A DNA stretch of 64,000 nucleotides from Pseudovirgaria hyperparasitica (Eukaryota > Ascomycota > Dothideomycetes > Acrospermales > Acrospermaceae): the NCBI RefSeq assembly GCF_010093815.1, contig NW_022985552.1, positions 1,889,827 through 1,953,826 on the forward strand, given 5' to 3'. Below, piece by piece: positions 36,301 to 48,936 of this stretch. The notes beneath the pieces are model-generated. The model saw nothing but the letters and a program-made list of their open reading frames with translations. It was not told where the DNA came from and did no database searches. Both the position numbers and the translations under genes were made by a program. Position 1 is the stretch's first letter, and each line of letters begins with the position of its first letter.

Positions 36301-36657
36301 ACGGCCCCGACGGCGCTAGGTTTACGGTAGTAACGTATTATTCTATAACCTCTATTTATATATAGCTATCGCGGTACTTAAGATATATACCGTAGATTCC
36401 TAGGTATCCTTATCCTCGGTGTAGTTCTTCCAACGGATTTAATACTTTTAGATACCGTTCTTGTTAAGCCTATATTCGATAATATAGTCTACTTCGTATA
36501 CGTCTAGTCTATCTTAGGGTATAATAGAGTATAATTATATGTTCGTGCGTTTATATACGTTAGGTTAAAACCTTTTAAGTAATAAGACGTGGAATACGTT
36601 ATAGACTTTTATATTATTTCCTAGGTTAAGCTCGTAGACTCTTATACTAATACGACG

Positions 36658-37594
36658 GCCAGGTGGCGTAGTGGTAGTGTGCTACGTTACTAGAAGCGTT
36701 TGTTATCCAACGTCGTAGGTTCGAATCCTATAACGGCTACCTTTTCACACACTAGTTTTCGCACGCTCTGTTAAAAGTATACGGGGCTAAGCGAGCACGT
36801 GACGTGAAGGTTGCCGTCACATGACTACTTAGTCCTGAGCGACCATTAGGTAATGTGAAAAATAACTATACCGTCATCACATGATGAGAATTACCTAATA
36901 TAGCCACCTACCAAGCTACCTTAAGTAGCAGAGCGACGCCTAGAGCGGCTAGACCCACAACTAGCTTAGCTCGAATCATAGAATTTTCACCACATACCGG
37001 GGCCTTGTCCACCCCAATCCGGCTTAGCTCGCGCTTACTCCGGCTCGGCAACCACGAAACAGACAGCAATACCCAATCAAGTATCCCGCCTACCCATAGA
37101 CGATTACATAGCCCCGAAGAACAATTTCCGAATTCGGCCTAGCTAGGGTTAGTGCTAAGGCATGGACCTATTAGATATACACCCCCTCCGGCATTAGTCA
37201 TCTTAATTAATGACTACTGCCCGGCGCAAAGCTATATTCCCATGGATAGGAAAAACACGGTAACATAGGAATAAAAGACTAGGCCTAGCCTAGCGACCTG
37301 CCCAATCACAAGAAAGGTAATACCTACTATAGTTGGTTAGGGCGTTATTAAGAGCCGGTACCAATATAGTAATAAAAGCCTAATATAAGGATAAGAAAGT
37401 AAGTTTGTCACCCAATGGGATTCAAGGACTTAGACTAGGCTAGGTTAGATTAGTAATAGGGTCTAGTTAGGGAGCTAATTATAGGAGGTTTTCTTGTATA
37501 CATAGCAGCCAATACTAGAGGAGGCCTAAGCCTGTGGAGCATATATATGGCTATATATATAGTTCTTCCTAGTTAAACACTAATATTATTATTA
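36658..37594 (+). mobile_element. tRNA-headed SINE-like element, copy 2 (lightly mutated)
   Basis: 937 bp with a tRNA-like 5' head (A box TGGCGTAGTGG at 36,664-36,674; B box GGTTCGAATCC at 36,718-36,728; TTTT at 36,742-36,745), a long unique body and an ATT-repeat 3' tail. It is flanked by a 16-bp target duplication TTATACTAATACRACG at 36,642-36,657 and 37,595-37,610, differing at one base. C1 gives the empty site at about 15,418-15,435. CA and TG are common here, unlike in the surrounding C2, so the element escaped most RIP or arrived late. No open frame over 60 residues is present, as expected for a SINE. Confidence 0.85.
36664..36728 (+). promoter_or_regulatory. Internal Pol III promoter (A and B boxes) of SINE copy 2
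   Basis: A box TGGCGTAGTGG and B box GGTTCGAATCC both match eukaryotic tRNA consensus, with 43 bp between them. Only about three pairs of an acceptor stem form, so it is a promoter relic and not a tRNA gene. The long A-B spacing would fit a parent tRNA with a long variable arm such as Ser or Leu, which is inference. Confidence 0.8.
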
Positions 37595-37894
37595 TTATAC
37601 TAATACAACGTTTAATTCGGAAGAGACTAGCCATTTTATAATCGAGCTTTTTATTTACTTACGACGTTTATATATTATAGATATTAAGGAGGACTTCGTC
37701 TCCCTTCTCATACGCTTAATCTTTAACTAATCTATTATAGTACTTTATATACGACTTATTTACTTACTAGATTATTACGCGATAGTTACGTACGGTTTTA
37801 AAGATTTTAATTGCTAGTTCCTACGCGTGGACGTTAATATCTATCGTTCGGTCGAACTAGACCGTATAAGGTTTAAAACCTATCCTTAGACTAC

Positions 37895-38265
37895 TATGGA
37901 AGGCCGCTCCTACAGCCCCACATATATATGTCCCTAGCTCGATTACATGGCTTATTATATATTTAAGAAGGGCGTTTTCCTTGGTCATTCTACTCGACAC
38001 GCTTCCCCCATTACTAATATTCAATGATTCGACCTTTCCTTATATTCATGGGCCTCTATAGGTATTAATTATTAGGCTTAGCTATTAATAAATTAATTAA
38101 GAGTATTATATAGACCCATCCTATTATAAAAGAGAACTAATAAGAAGTCGTGCGTTTAAAGAGAACTTATAATACCTAGGAGAGATACTTATGAGTTCGT
38201 CGCGACTACTATACTAAGAATATAACTATTTATAAAAGGGATATACGTAGCAATAGCTTATTATA
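37895..38265 (+). repeat. Element B 5' LTR
   Basis: These 371 bp match 48,937-49,307 directly and both A LTRs inversely. It keeps more CA/TG than the A LTRs. Confidence 0.9.
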
Positions 38266-38769
38266 ATTTTAGAGGTTATACCCGGACTATAAACTTATAG
38301 GGGGAGATTAGGACTCCGAAACTAGCTTAGGGGAAGTATATAGCGTGCCTAATAAGGTAGTCTAGACTTACTAGATCGAAGCTATAAGTCTAGAAAACAG
38401 GGAGTCCGGAGTCGCTAGGGGCTAGCCTCTTAAAAGTAGCTATAAAAAGTATACGCATGCTAATACGGGTAATAGCGCGACTCGAAAATGTCTTAGGGGA
38501 ATAGAATATAAAATAGAGCTAGATAAAGTAGTAAAGAAGAGTTCAAAAACGATAAATATAACCTATTTAGTACTACTATAGCTATTATTTATAAATACGG
38601 CTATACGAGTATACTACTTTAGGAACGCCTTACACGAAGATAATAATATAAGTAGAATACTATAAACCTTATATCGATGAAGATAATAGTAATAGTTCAC
38701 CTTATAAAGGGATTAATTAACATGGAGAAGGGATGATAGGTGTTATAGGTAGACGCATTAGGCTAACCT

Positions 38770-38794
38770 TTAGTTAAGGTAATCCCTTAACTAA
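38770..38794. repeat. Palindrome P3, element B
   Basis: Arms TTAGTTAAGG and CCTTAACTAA with a 5-base loop, in the leader-gag border. Same place as 31,886-31,910 in A. Confidence 0.85.
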
Positions 38795-41477
38795 TAACCT
38801 TACCCCTAGCGTCTCTACTAGTATATCTACTACTAGTAATAGTATAATAGGAGCTTAAAATAATAACCTAGTAACTCGTAGAGAGATACTTAACTTCTTC
38901 GTAGCATTTACGCGATAAGGAAGAATAGTATCTCTATCTACTCTAGCCCCTAAGCACTTTAAAGAAATAAACATTACGGCCTTCCTTCGGAAGTACGAGG
39001 ACATATATATAAACTATAAAGTTCCGCCTAATAAGAAGATAACCTCTCTACCGTTATACTACGAGGACTATCTCCGTTCTACTATTAAAGGAATAGATAG
39101 GTTTTAGAAATAGTAGTAGGCTATACTACGTGAAGAATTATTAAAGGAATTCTCTCTATTTAACTCCGCCCTTAAGGAAGGTACCATCCACTTTATCTAA
39201 AAATATATAGAAATGGTTAAAGTAGACCTATCCTACTCTCTCTCTATATACTACTCCTAGTATCGTATTATTACGGAGAAACTTACGGCTAAAGGAAGCC
39301 TAAGCTCGTATTTATAAATAGAGCTCTTCCTAGAAGGGCTATCTAATAGTCTTAAGGCTCGGGCTATAGAGAAATATTAACTTATAATAGAAGTATATAG
39401 TTATAACTAGGTAATTATCTATGGCTTCGTATCACGAAAGGCTAGAGCACTTAAGGAACTAGCTTATATTAATAAGTACTTAGCCGTATAAGAGCTAGCT
39501 ATAGCCATATACTATAAATTAAAGATAGGGAGTAAGAAGACTAGCTTAGAAGAGTAGTTATATAAAGAAAGAAGAACTAATAAATTTAGCTACCCCTCTC
39601 TAGTCGAAGTATATATCACGCTAGAATCGGATAAGTTTAACGAGATGGTAGAGAGATTTAGTAAACTAGACCTCACGTTAATTAAGATAAAGTCCTACTT
39701 TACCTCTAATCTCTTATTCCTATCTCTTAAGAAGTACGAACCTAAGCTACTTTCGGCTATTATTAACTAGTAGGCGCGAAGGCTAAATCTTTTAATACAC
39801 CTCTAAGTATAAGGCATGTCTATAGAACTAATATAAGTTTATCTATAGAATTATATATAGAATAGAGAATATATCTCTACCCGAGACTTCTAAGAAGGCG
39901 TTATAGTCTAGGATAGGCCTCGAAGACTAATTATATGCATTACGTACGGAGGAGATTACCTAATATATAGATGTCTAGAGATAGTAGGATACATTAGAGA
40001 CGGATTACTAAATATTAATAGGGTATAAGTATTCTAAGGGCGTTTTAGGGCGAACGGAGAAGAAATTCTATTACTACCCTTCTTAGTAGGGCTATAAGCT
40101 ACTCTATAAGCTATCCGGAACTATATAGTAACGGTTTAAAACGGCCTAAGCTAGTACGGAGGGGGAGTAAAGGTTTCTACGTCTATAGTAAATATTAACG
40201 CTTTATAGGGAGTACTAGTATATAGTATTAGTATAAAATCTATAAAGGGTCCCTACTAGGCCTTAGCGGATAGTGATTCGGAAGAAGAAGTTATATCGCC
40301 CGAGAGTAAGAAAGATAGATATATAGAATTCTATAAACGCTTCGACATAGCTAGTAATAGATATATCTATAAGGAAATAGCTCTAGAAGAGCCCGCTATA
40401 CTTATAATATCTAGAAGGGGGATTACGAAGAGTATACCTAATTATACTAAGGAAAGAAAGATTACCTATCTCCGCGGAATGCGTAAAGGGTAGTATATAA
40501 GAATTATTAAGGAATAGGAGGACGGTAAGAAGAGTAGCGACTAGAGAATATCTAAATAAGAGCTAACGGCGTCTAAGAATAAGATAGATAAAGGGGATAG
40601 CCTAAATTCTAGTTAAAAGGCACGTATCTAAGGCGTTAAGCTTAATAACTATCTACGCGAGGGATAGTAGCTAAGTATAGAAGCTAGTAAAGCATGGCTA
40701 GTGCGCGTTCTAGGGATAACTATAAATATTACTATTAGCGAACTATTAAGCCTTAATAGTAACTTACGTCATGCGGTATTCGAGAAGGGCGCCCCTAACT
40801 TTATAGCTAGAGAGGTCTACGAGACTTAAGAGGAGAGAGCTAAGAAGAAAGAAAGAAACGACTATACTATAGCTCCTAAGATAAATAAACTTAACGTATT
40901 AGTACCCCTCTATACTATAGGGATAGCTATTATATAATAAGATATTAATTAGCTTAAGGGAGGGATAGTAAGGCTAGTAGCTAAGTGTCTAAGGTACCCT
41001 ATGGAAGTTAGTTCTAAAAGGGTAACTAGTATAGTACTATTTAATAGTAGTACGTAGGTAAATAGTATTCGACTAGATACTATAAGGCGTCTTAGGCTAG
41101 TAATATCTTCGCTTCTACTATATATAAAGAACTCGAGTTTAGTTAGTACTACTTAGTATAGTACTCTATTCGTAGGAATAGTATAGTAATATCTAATCTA
41201 TATAGGTCGGATCGTTATAGCCACTTCGATATTTATATATAGCGAACTTAATTATAACCTTATCCTAGGGGAGCTATATACTAGGTAGGCCTTACTTACG
41301 GTATAGAGGTTAGCCTCTAGGTAAGTACTCTTAATAGTCTACTCTATATATAGATAAGAATATATAACCTTTAAAACTAGTCCGGACGAGTATATTCTAG
41401 TCTTAGAGAAGGAGGGTAACTCTATAGCTAGAGACTAACTATATAGCGGAGTATATCGCCAGAAGCCGGAGTTAAGC

Positions 41478-41516
41478 CGGATTATTAGTTAAGGGCTACC
41501 CTTAACTAATAATCCG
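41478..41516. repeat. Palindrome P2, element B
   Basis: A perfect 18-bp inverted repeat with loop CTA at the gag-pol border. Same arms as 29,164-29,202 in A. Confidence 0.95.
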
Positions 41517-44500
41517 TACTAAATAGGGTCCGGTAAACCTACTAATAAAGGGGATAGGATATATTTTTATATAGATATAGAAATAAGTTATATAGAGTTA
41601 CTTTCCGAGAAAATCCGGCCTAAAAATATTACTTAGTTATTAAGAAAAGATAACTTAGCCGCTCTAGTTACGGCGGTAAGGTATACTACCTTCGTATATA
41701 AATAAGGTACGATAATAGAATAGCTTATAGTAGGCTCTACCGGCCTCTAAAGACGGTATTTATCCGGGGTATTAAAGGGATTTAGTATAGCTACTATATA
41801 TAAAAGAAAGGGAGTTAAAGTATACCCTATAGATAACTCCGAAGCCTACCGAAAGGTCTCTAGGAATCTATTAGGGTATCTAGACTAGCGTGAATAAGTA
41901 ATCGTATAGTAGGTACTTCTTCCGGCCATCTACCTAGGCCTTAACGCGTTTAATAGGCTAATAGAGCCTTAAAGGGTAACTATCCTACTAGGAACACGTC
42001 TAACGCCTCTATATATAAGTTAGCTAAAGATTAGAATAGAGCTACGTCCCACGGAACTTAAGTTACTATATATAATCTTATTATATCGCGAGGAAGTACT
42101 AGTATAGGAATTCTTATACCTTAGTAAATTTAATAAAGAGGTGGTACCTCCGTAGAAGATCCGAACGGTAGAATATAAGGTATAGTAGACTAAGAACTTT
42201 AATATTCCTAGAGCCCTTTATAGGAAGGTACTTATAATTCTAAAAGAGCGTCTTAATAGCGGAAGGCTCGAGCCCTATAGTAGTCCTTATTAAAACGCCT
42301 ATTTTCTCGTAGAAAAGAAGAAGGAAGCTAATAAGGAACGAGATTATAGGTTAATTAATTCGGCGATAGAAATTAACCGAGTTACCATTCGTAATGCGGC
42401 TACGCTACCCTCGTATAAAGAATTCTTAGAGTACTTTACGGGGATAGCCGTCTTAATATTTACCGACTTCTTCTTAGAATATAATTAGATTCTATTAGTA
42501 GAGTATTACCGAGACTTAACGGGGTTTATAACGCCCCTAGAATTACTACGTAGGATAATATTACCTTAAGGGGCCACTAATTTAGTAGCTTAGTTCGTTA
42601 GAATTATATTAACTATTATATAAGAACATATCCCGGAGAGGGCTCTACTATTTCTAGATAACTTAGATATTAAAGGACCTACGACGAAATATAACTCTAA
42701 GGAGGCCCTACCTAGAATTCGTAGATATATTCTAGAATATTTAATTAACGTAGATAAGGTTCTCGCGGATATAGAGCGCGCCGGATACGCCCTAAGTAGT
42801 AAGAAGACTTAGTAGTATATTAAAGCCGCTAACGTTATAGGATACGTCTACGGTATTAAAGGGAGGCGACCGAGTAATAAAAAGGTTACTACTATTAGGG
42901 ACTAGAAACCCTATAAAAACACGACGAATATATAAGCCTTCCTTAGCGTTTATATATATTTCCGGATATAGATCCCCGGGTACGCTATTATTATATTATC
43001 ACTATTTATACTATTAAAGAATAAATCGGTCTAGTAGTAGATAGCTAAGGAGTAGACCTCGATAGACGCGCTAAAGATAGCTCTAACTACTACTCCCGTA
43101 CTAATAACGTTATAGTATAGGATAGATATAGAAGATATAATTCTAGTAGTAGACTCTAGTAACGTTAGGTGGGGGCTACGTTAATATAGGAGAACGAGAA
43201 TCGTAAATATTAGCTATCGCGGTATAATAGAGGAATATAGTTAAAAGCTAAGAGAAACTACGATACCGTGAAACTAGAGTACCGAGCCCTCCTCCACGCG
43301 TTATAGAAGTTCCAGTAATATCTCTATAGCACGTACTTTATTATAGAAATAGATATAAATACTCTAGTCGCTTAAATTAACTATACCGTAACTAACTTAC
43401 TAGGGGCGCTCGTTACTAGGTGGCTCGTATAGATTTAGCTATAGAACTTTATAGTTAGGCACGTACCTAGGAAGCGTAATATAGTCGCTAATAGTATCTT
43501 ACGGATACACGAAGGAGAAGAACTACTAGATATCTCTAGCTTTAACCTAGACGAGTTCGTGGATATGGCTCTATATATAGACGTGCTAGAGACGTTATTA
43601 ATTAAGTCTATTAGCGGGAGAGATTACACGATAGAGACACTCGACTATACCGCTATTAAGTCTCCCTTAATAGATGAATATAGCGATAAATAATAGAGGA
43701 TTACGAAGTATCTTACTATACTTAAGAGGCTAACTAACCTAACCGACCGAGCGTATAAGGCCTTTATAACCGACTACCTAAAGTTCCTTATACGTAACCG
43801 AATACTCTAGTAGAGAGAAGATAGGTATCACTAATATATACGAGTAATTAAGAATCCGAATACTAGGGCGCGTATAATTACTACCACTTATAACGAGATA
43901 GATTATAGAGGTAGCGAAGGGACCCTCGGAAGGATTAAGAATAAGTATTAGTAGATAGATATACGTAGAGACGTGCGATAGTATATGAAAACCTATAACG
44001 AATATTAATAATGAAGTAAGCTCCTCGGAGGTCTTAATAAAGGGCTCTACTACATTATAATACCTATTCTTTAGTAAAGAATATACTTAGACGTAACGAT
44101 ACTACTATCTTCTATAGAGTATAGTAAAGTAGTATCTATACGAGAATAGCTAAGCGGATAGACTAAGGCGGAGGCATATACGGTAGCTATATCCATAGTT
44201 ATCGTAAAGTTCCTCTTTAAGAACGTAATCTATAGATATAGAATCATTCCTAAAATCATCTATAACGGTAGTAGAGAAAATATAGGTGCCATAGAGGAGC
44301 TCCTCTAACTCTATAGAATTTATTAGAAGGTTACGTCTACGTATAATCCCCGAGTAAATAGAATTATTAAGAGAAGTTTTATACTACTTACTAATGCTCT
44401 CGCGAAGATAACTAATAGTAGATTTAAGAACTAGCCTAACTACCTCTATACGGTCGTCTAGGTAGATAGAATAACGATACGTGCTAGTATAGGGTATAGT

Positions 44501-45480
44501 ACTATATATCTCGTACTCGGCTATAAACCAATTATACCTATTAAAGTCGAATTCGAGTCGCTCCGAATACTCCCTTAGGATAAGGTATAATCGACGTCTA
44601 ACTTACTCGCTCTTTAAGCTAGATAACTTAAGAGAAGATCCGAGGATCTTAAGGAGGCCTATATCTACGCGATACGAACGCGTAAGGAATTAAAAGAGGC
44701 ATGGAATAACGACTATTACCTTCGTTAAGAGTCGTTACTAGTCGATATAATTATCCTTCTATATAACTTATAGTAATAGAAGAATATAGGGCGGAAGCTA
44801 AGGTAGTATTAGAGGGGGCTATATAGAATCCAATCCGTGTTTAATTATACTTATAAGCTCGTAGAGCTTAATAGAGCTATACTTAGAGGGACGTTTCCTA
44901 GCCATAGGTTAAAGAAATATTTCATAAGAAATGTAAGTAACGAGAGTTATAACGAGCCCTTATAACTACTAATTAGAAGAATTACTAAGGAAAATAAGGA
45001 GAGTAGCGATAAGGAAAACTATTATAAATAACTCATGGAATACCTCGACGACGCCATACGAACCCGGGTAGAAGTAGTAATTTCTACTCCGTAAGGCTTT
45101 AATAGAGAGGAATATTTACGTTTCCCTAGAATCGACATCTCCTTCTAGGGGATAGAAGTTTTTTTAAGGAGGGAAGGGATACTTATAAAAGTAGTCTTAT
45201 AATAATAAACTCTATTATCGAAAGAGGATAATAAACCCTATTATTACTATAAAATAATAAAACCTATTATTAAAGTAAGTAATGCTCGAAAGAAGACATA
45301 ATGGCGTTTACGCGAAATTCCACCTACCATACATTAAAACTAGTTATATAATTAAAGCCTACCTATCGAAGGCCTATTTCGTTACTATAGAACGGGCCCT
45401 ATTAGAAACTAATAAGGAAGAAAAGAAGGAGGAGGTATAAGAGAAAAAGATACTTATAGAAAGTCTTATAAGGATAAGAA

Positions 45481-45590
45481 TATACCTAGTATCTATTCAT
45501 TTATAGATTCCGCTATATACCCGGTAGATATATTTATTTATAGATTTCCTATATACCTAGTATATATTTATTCATAGATTTAATACGTAT
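45481..45590. repeat. Short tandem array in element B
   Basis: About three units of 33-36 bp, each with TATATACC and a TTTATAGATT-like block, between integrase and the extra region. Counterpart of 25,085-25,195 in A. Confidence 0.65.
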
Positions 45591-45699
45591 ACGGGCCTAC
45601 GGCCGTTAGTAAGAATTATTTATAAAAATTACTATATACCTAGCATTCGAGGAGGCATAAAAAGAGAACTTAAGATAGTATATAACTCTTCCCTCTTAC

Positions 45700-48600
45700 A
45701 CCTCTCTATACCTCCTTAATTAATAAAACCTTCTCCTCTACTTCCGCCTCGCTTAAACTATCTCTCCTTAGAATATAACTTACTAATAGAACTAATAATA
45801 ATAATAGCCCCGCTAAAGAAGAAAACGCCTACCTATAAAGAGTTATAAGATCGTTAAGCACTAATAAGATAGACGCGGTTCTAGTTAAGAGTCGTAAGTA
45901 CTAAAGTAGGGCTATTAACGGCTATCGTGGTATTAAGGCCATCTACTACTCCGTATAGATAGGCTATAGAAGCTACGGAAATAAATAAGTCTACTATTAA
46001 CCGAATTATCGCTATCTAGGACCCGTAAGAGCGATAGAACTATATTCTAGATATATTTAATAATCTTCTTCACATTACCAGCCTCGTAGAATAGCTCTTA
46101 AGTAGTATAGTTAACCTCTTCTAGAAAGTAGGAGCCGTAATAGGGTATAGTAAGGTAAAGATTAACTCCTCTATTCCGAAAGAAGTCCATGAGATAATTT
46201 ATTATAGAAGAGATACTAACTCCCGCATCCTAAAAGCTAAAAATATAATCCTATAAAACTAGCGAAAAGACCTCCCTAATAATAATAGCTAGTTACTCTA
46301 ATCCGCCCTCGGATAGCTCTAGTAAACATAGAACTTTATAGAAAAGCTAGTAGCGCTCTTACGAGTGCGAATATAGGCGAGAGTAAGGAACTAGTTAAAC
46401 GTATCTCTATAGTTCTAAATCGGCTAGGGATAGAAGAGAAGGGGAATTAAGGTATATCTTTAGAGCTCTAATATTAATACTACCCTAGCTAGCAATAGTA
46501 ATAAGGACGGCCTATCTCTCTAGTAACTCTCGAACTACCCTAGCTAATAAAATGAACTAACGTTCTATAATAAGACGGGACTTATTATCCCCGCTAGTTA
46601 ATAGTCACGGATAAGTAGAATGGTTCATAGGCCCGTTAAATACTACCTATAAATTAAAGAGATAAGTATATCGCCTCTGTCTTAGACCTTACCGTCGCTA
46701 AAACTAGCGTAGGTAACGCCCGTAGTAAAGTCCCCTCTATAAAGCACGCCTTCTAGTTTAGTAGTACGTCGTCTCTTTAAAGCTAGTCGTCTATTCGAAG
46801 TAAGTATTTCTCCTACTACTACTAGTAAACGTCCCTTACCGGGCCATGCGAGAACGTCTTTAGTACCCGTTATAGCTACGCCGATAAAACCTACTCGCGG
46901 ACATGCCTTATCTACTAGCCCTTAGTAATTACTAGAGGCGTCTATATAATAATCCCCGGTTATTCTTAGTTCGCACCCTAAGATAATAGCATTAGTCGAG
47001 AAAGAGGACGAGCCTAAGAAGTATTAATGCGCGCCTTTAGTGACGAAGACTTTTAAGATAGCTATATTATTAAAGAAGAATTTCACGAGTATTAAGGGAA
47101 TGGCCCTACTAGTACGCTAGAAAGCGTAGATAGGTAACATAGCTATTCCGTATAAAGTCTACTATAAGTATTACTAAGACGTGGCTAGAAAGAATAATAT
47201 ACTCGTTAGCGTGTTCTACTTAAACCTAGTAGCGAGACTTAAAATAGTATATAAGTTTAGAGATAACGTAGGGGCCCTTAAAGTTTATAAGGACTACTAT
47301 ACCTGGTTCGCGAAGTACGCGCGGCCACCTTATCCGATAGAGGTATTAGATATCTATTATTACTAGGCCCTAGAGACCCTAAAGCAAGTTATTAATATTA
47401 AAACCATCCTTACTAGTATTATATTTATAATTTAGAAGGAGAACGGTAGAATAGGTAGATAACTCTTCGACGAGTAGGAACGTACTAGAAGTATTAATAT
47501 TAAAGGGCTCTTCGAGCCACTTAAAAAGACGACCTCTATACTTAATAAAAGTATTCTAGAACTCGCGAGGGATAAATTTAATATATATAAGTACTACCAG
47601 CGTATGTTTAATAAGAAATCGAACTACGGCTGGCTATAAACTATATACCACTCCTATATCTAATAGTTTATTAGGTAATATCTACTTTACTAGCTTACCT
47701 ATATCGCTCTTCGGCCTAATCTTAACTACTATCTAATCTCGTACCCGTACTATATGAAGTCCTAGAATAGGGGCGATAAGACGGGTTTTAAGTATCTTAA
47801 TAACGCTATTAATCGAATTCTCGATTCTAGTAATAGACACGAGTTTAATATAATCTAGGGGAGCATTAGTCTCGACGACGAACGAAGTAACGACTATACT
47901 ATAATCATTCCCCGCTCCTATAAGTTCTTAAATAAATAGTAGTTAAAGGCTAAGCTCCGCGAGGGGGTCAATCGAAACGGTATAATCACGGCTATTAATA
48001 ATAAGATCTATAATATAGATGATAGGAAACGATTTAGTCCCTTTGTCCCGGTCCCCTACCAGTCCCTTAAAGTACGTATCTCTAGTCTACTAATAATATA
48101 CGGCGCCTAGGGTCCCGTAAAGGGTGGAAGACGTATAATACTTCTATAGTATATCGCGATTAGCCCTAATTACATAATAATAGAAGTGCCTAAAATAGGT
48201 ATATAGGAATAACTTATAGTAGCTCATAGGAATTTAACTCCGGGACCCACGTCTCCGTTAGGATTTTCTAATAAATATAGCGCGATTCCTTTTACCTTCC
48301 TAGCCGTAGTTTAACTCCCGAGTTTTAACGCCGTTAGTAACGTATTAGTCGGCCGTAAAAGATAGAACAGCTAGAAGGTAAAAGAAGAGGTAGCTGCGTG
48401 GCTTAACGTAAGTCCTTAATAACTTAAAGCCAAGGTAGACGCCTAGTTTAAGGAGGGCTCGAGGGTATTCGTGGAGACCTTTAAGAAAATAGTAAGGTAG
48501 AAAAGGCTAGTCTATAGGGATAGGTCGTTCTAGAAGGAATTTAATAAGGCGCACGCCGCTAAGCGGCTAATTAATTTTAAGAAATTCGAGTCCAACGCGG

Positions 48601-48740
48601 GCCTAGATAACGTCAAAGAGAACTTCTACAGATAGAAGAGGCCTAATAAACTATCCAACAAGGAGGAATCTAACCTCTCTAAGATAAGTAACACAATTCT
48701 TTAGGAGCTGGCTCACGACCTCAAGTACTAAGATTAGGCG
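45700..48740 (+). mobile_element. Extra coding-like region of element B downstream of integrase
   Basis: About 3 kb with plus-strand coding bias, same direction as pol. A surviving 61-residue open frame lies at 47,181-47,366. No motif of gag, protease, reverse transcriptase, integrase or envelope is recognisable, and there is no obvious run of hydrophobic segments. The mirrored region in A is about 24,970-21,930. It makes this family about 3 kb longer than a standard gypsy element. Fossil, not functional. Confidence 0.5.
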
Positions 48741-48756
48741 CCTAAAAACCTACCTA

Positions 48757-48789
48757 ATTATTAGTTAAGGGCTACCCTTAACTAATAAT
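48757..48789. repeat. Palindrome P1, element B
   Basis: Perfect 15-bp arms (ATTATTAGTTAAGGG and complement) with loop CTA, about 150 bp before the 3' LTR. Counterpart of 21,884-21,916. Confidence 0.95.
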
Positions 48790-48936
48790 CCGGGCTAAGG
48801 TTTACCCGCGCCGAGAGGTTTACTAGGGGCGTATTTTATTTATATTAAGGTCTTTCTTTTAGGCGTTCTTCACACGGTTTCTTACACGGTTACTATACTA
48901 CTAAGGGTAGTAGTTCTATAGGGCCGGGGAGGTATA

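Noticed and set aside
36658-36741. Functional tRNA gene
   Set aside because: A and B boxes are good, but the acceptor stem does not pair beyond about three bases and the unit is joined to a 937-bp element with a target duplication.
45481-45590. CRISPR-like array
   Set aside because: Units are adjacent, degenerate tandem repeats without spacers, in a fungal retroelement.
47181-47366. 61-residue open frame as a gene
   Set aside because: It is a chance open stretch in the extra region of element B, with no equivalent open frame in A.
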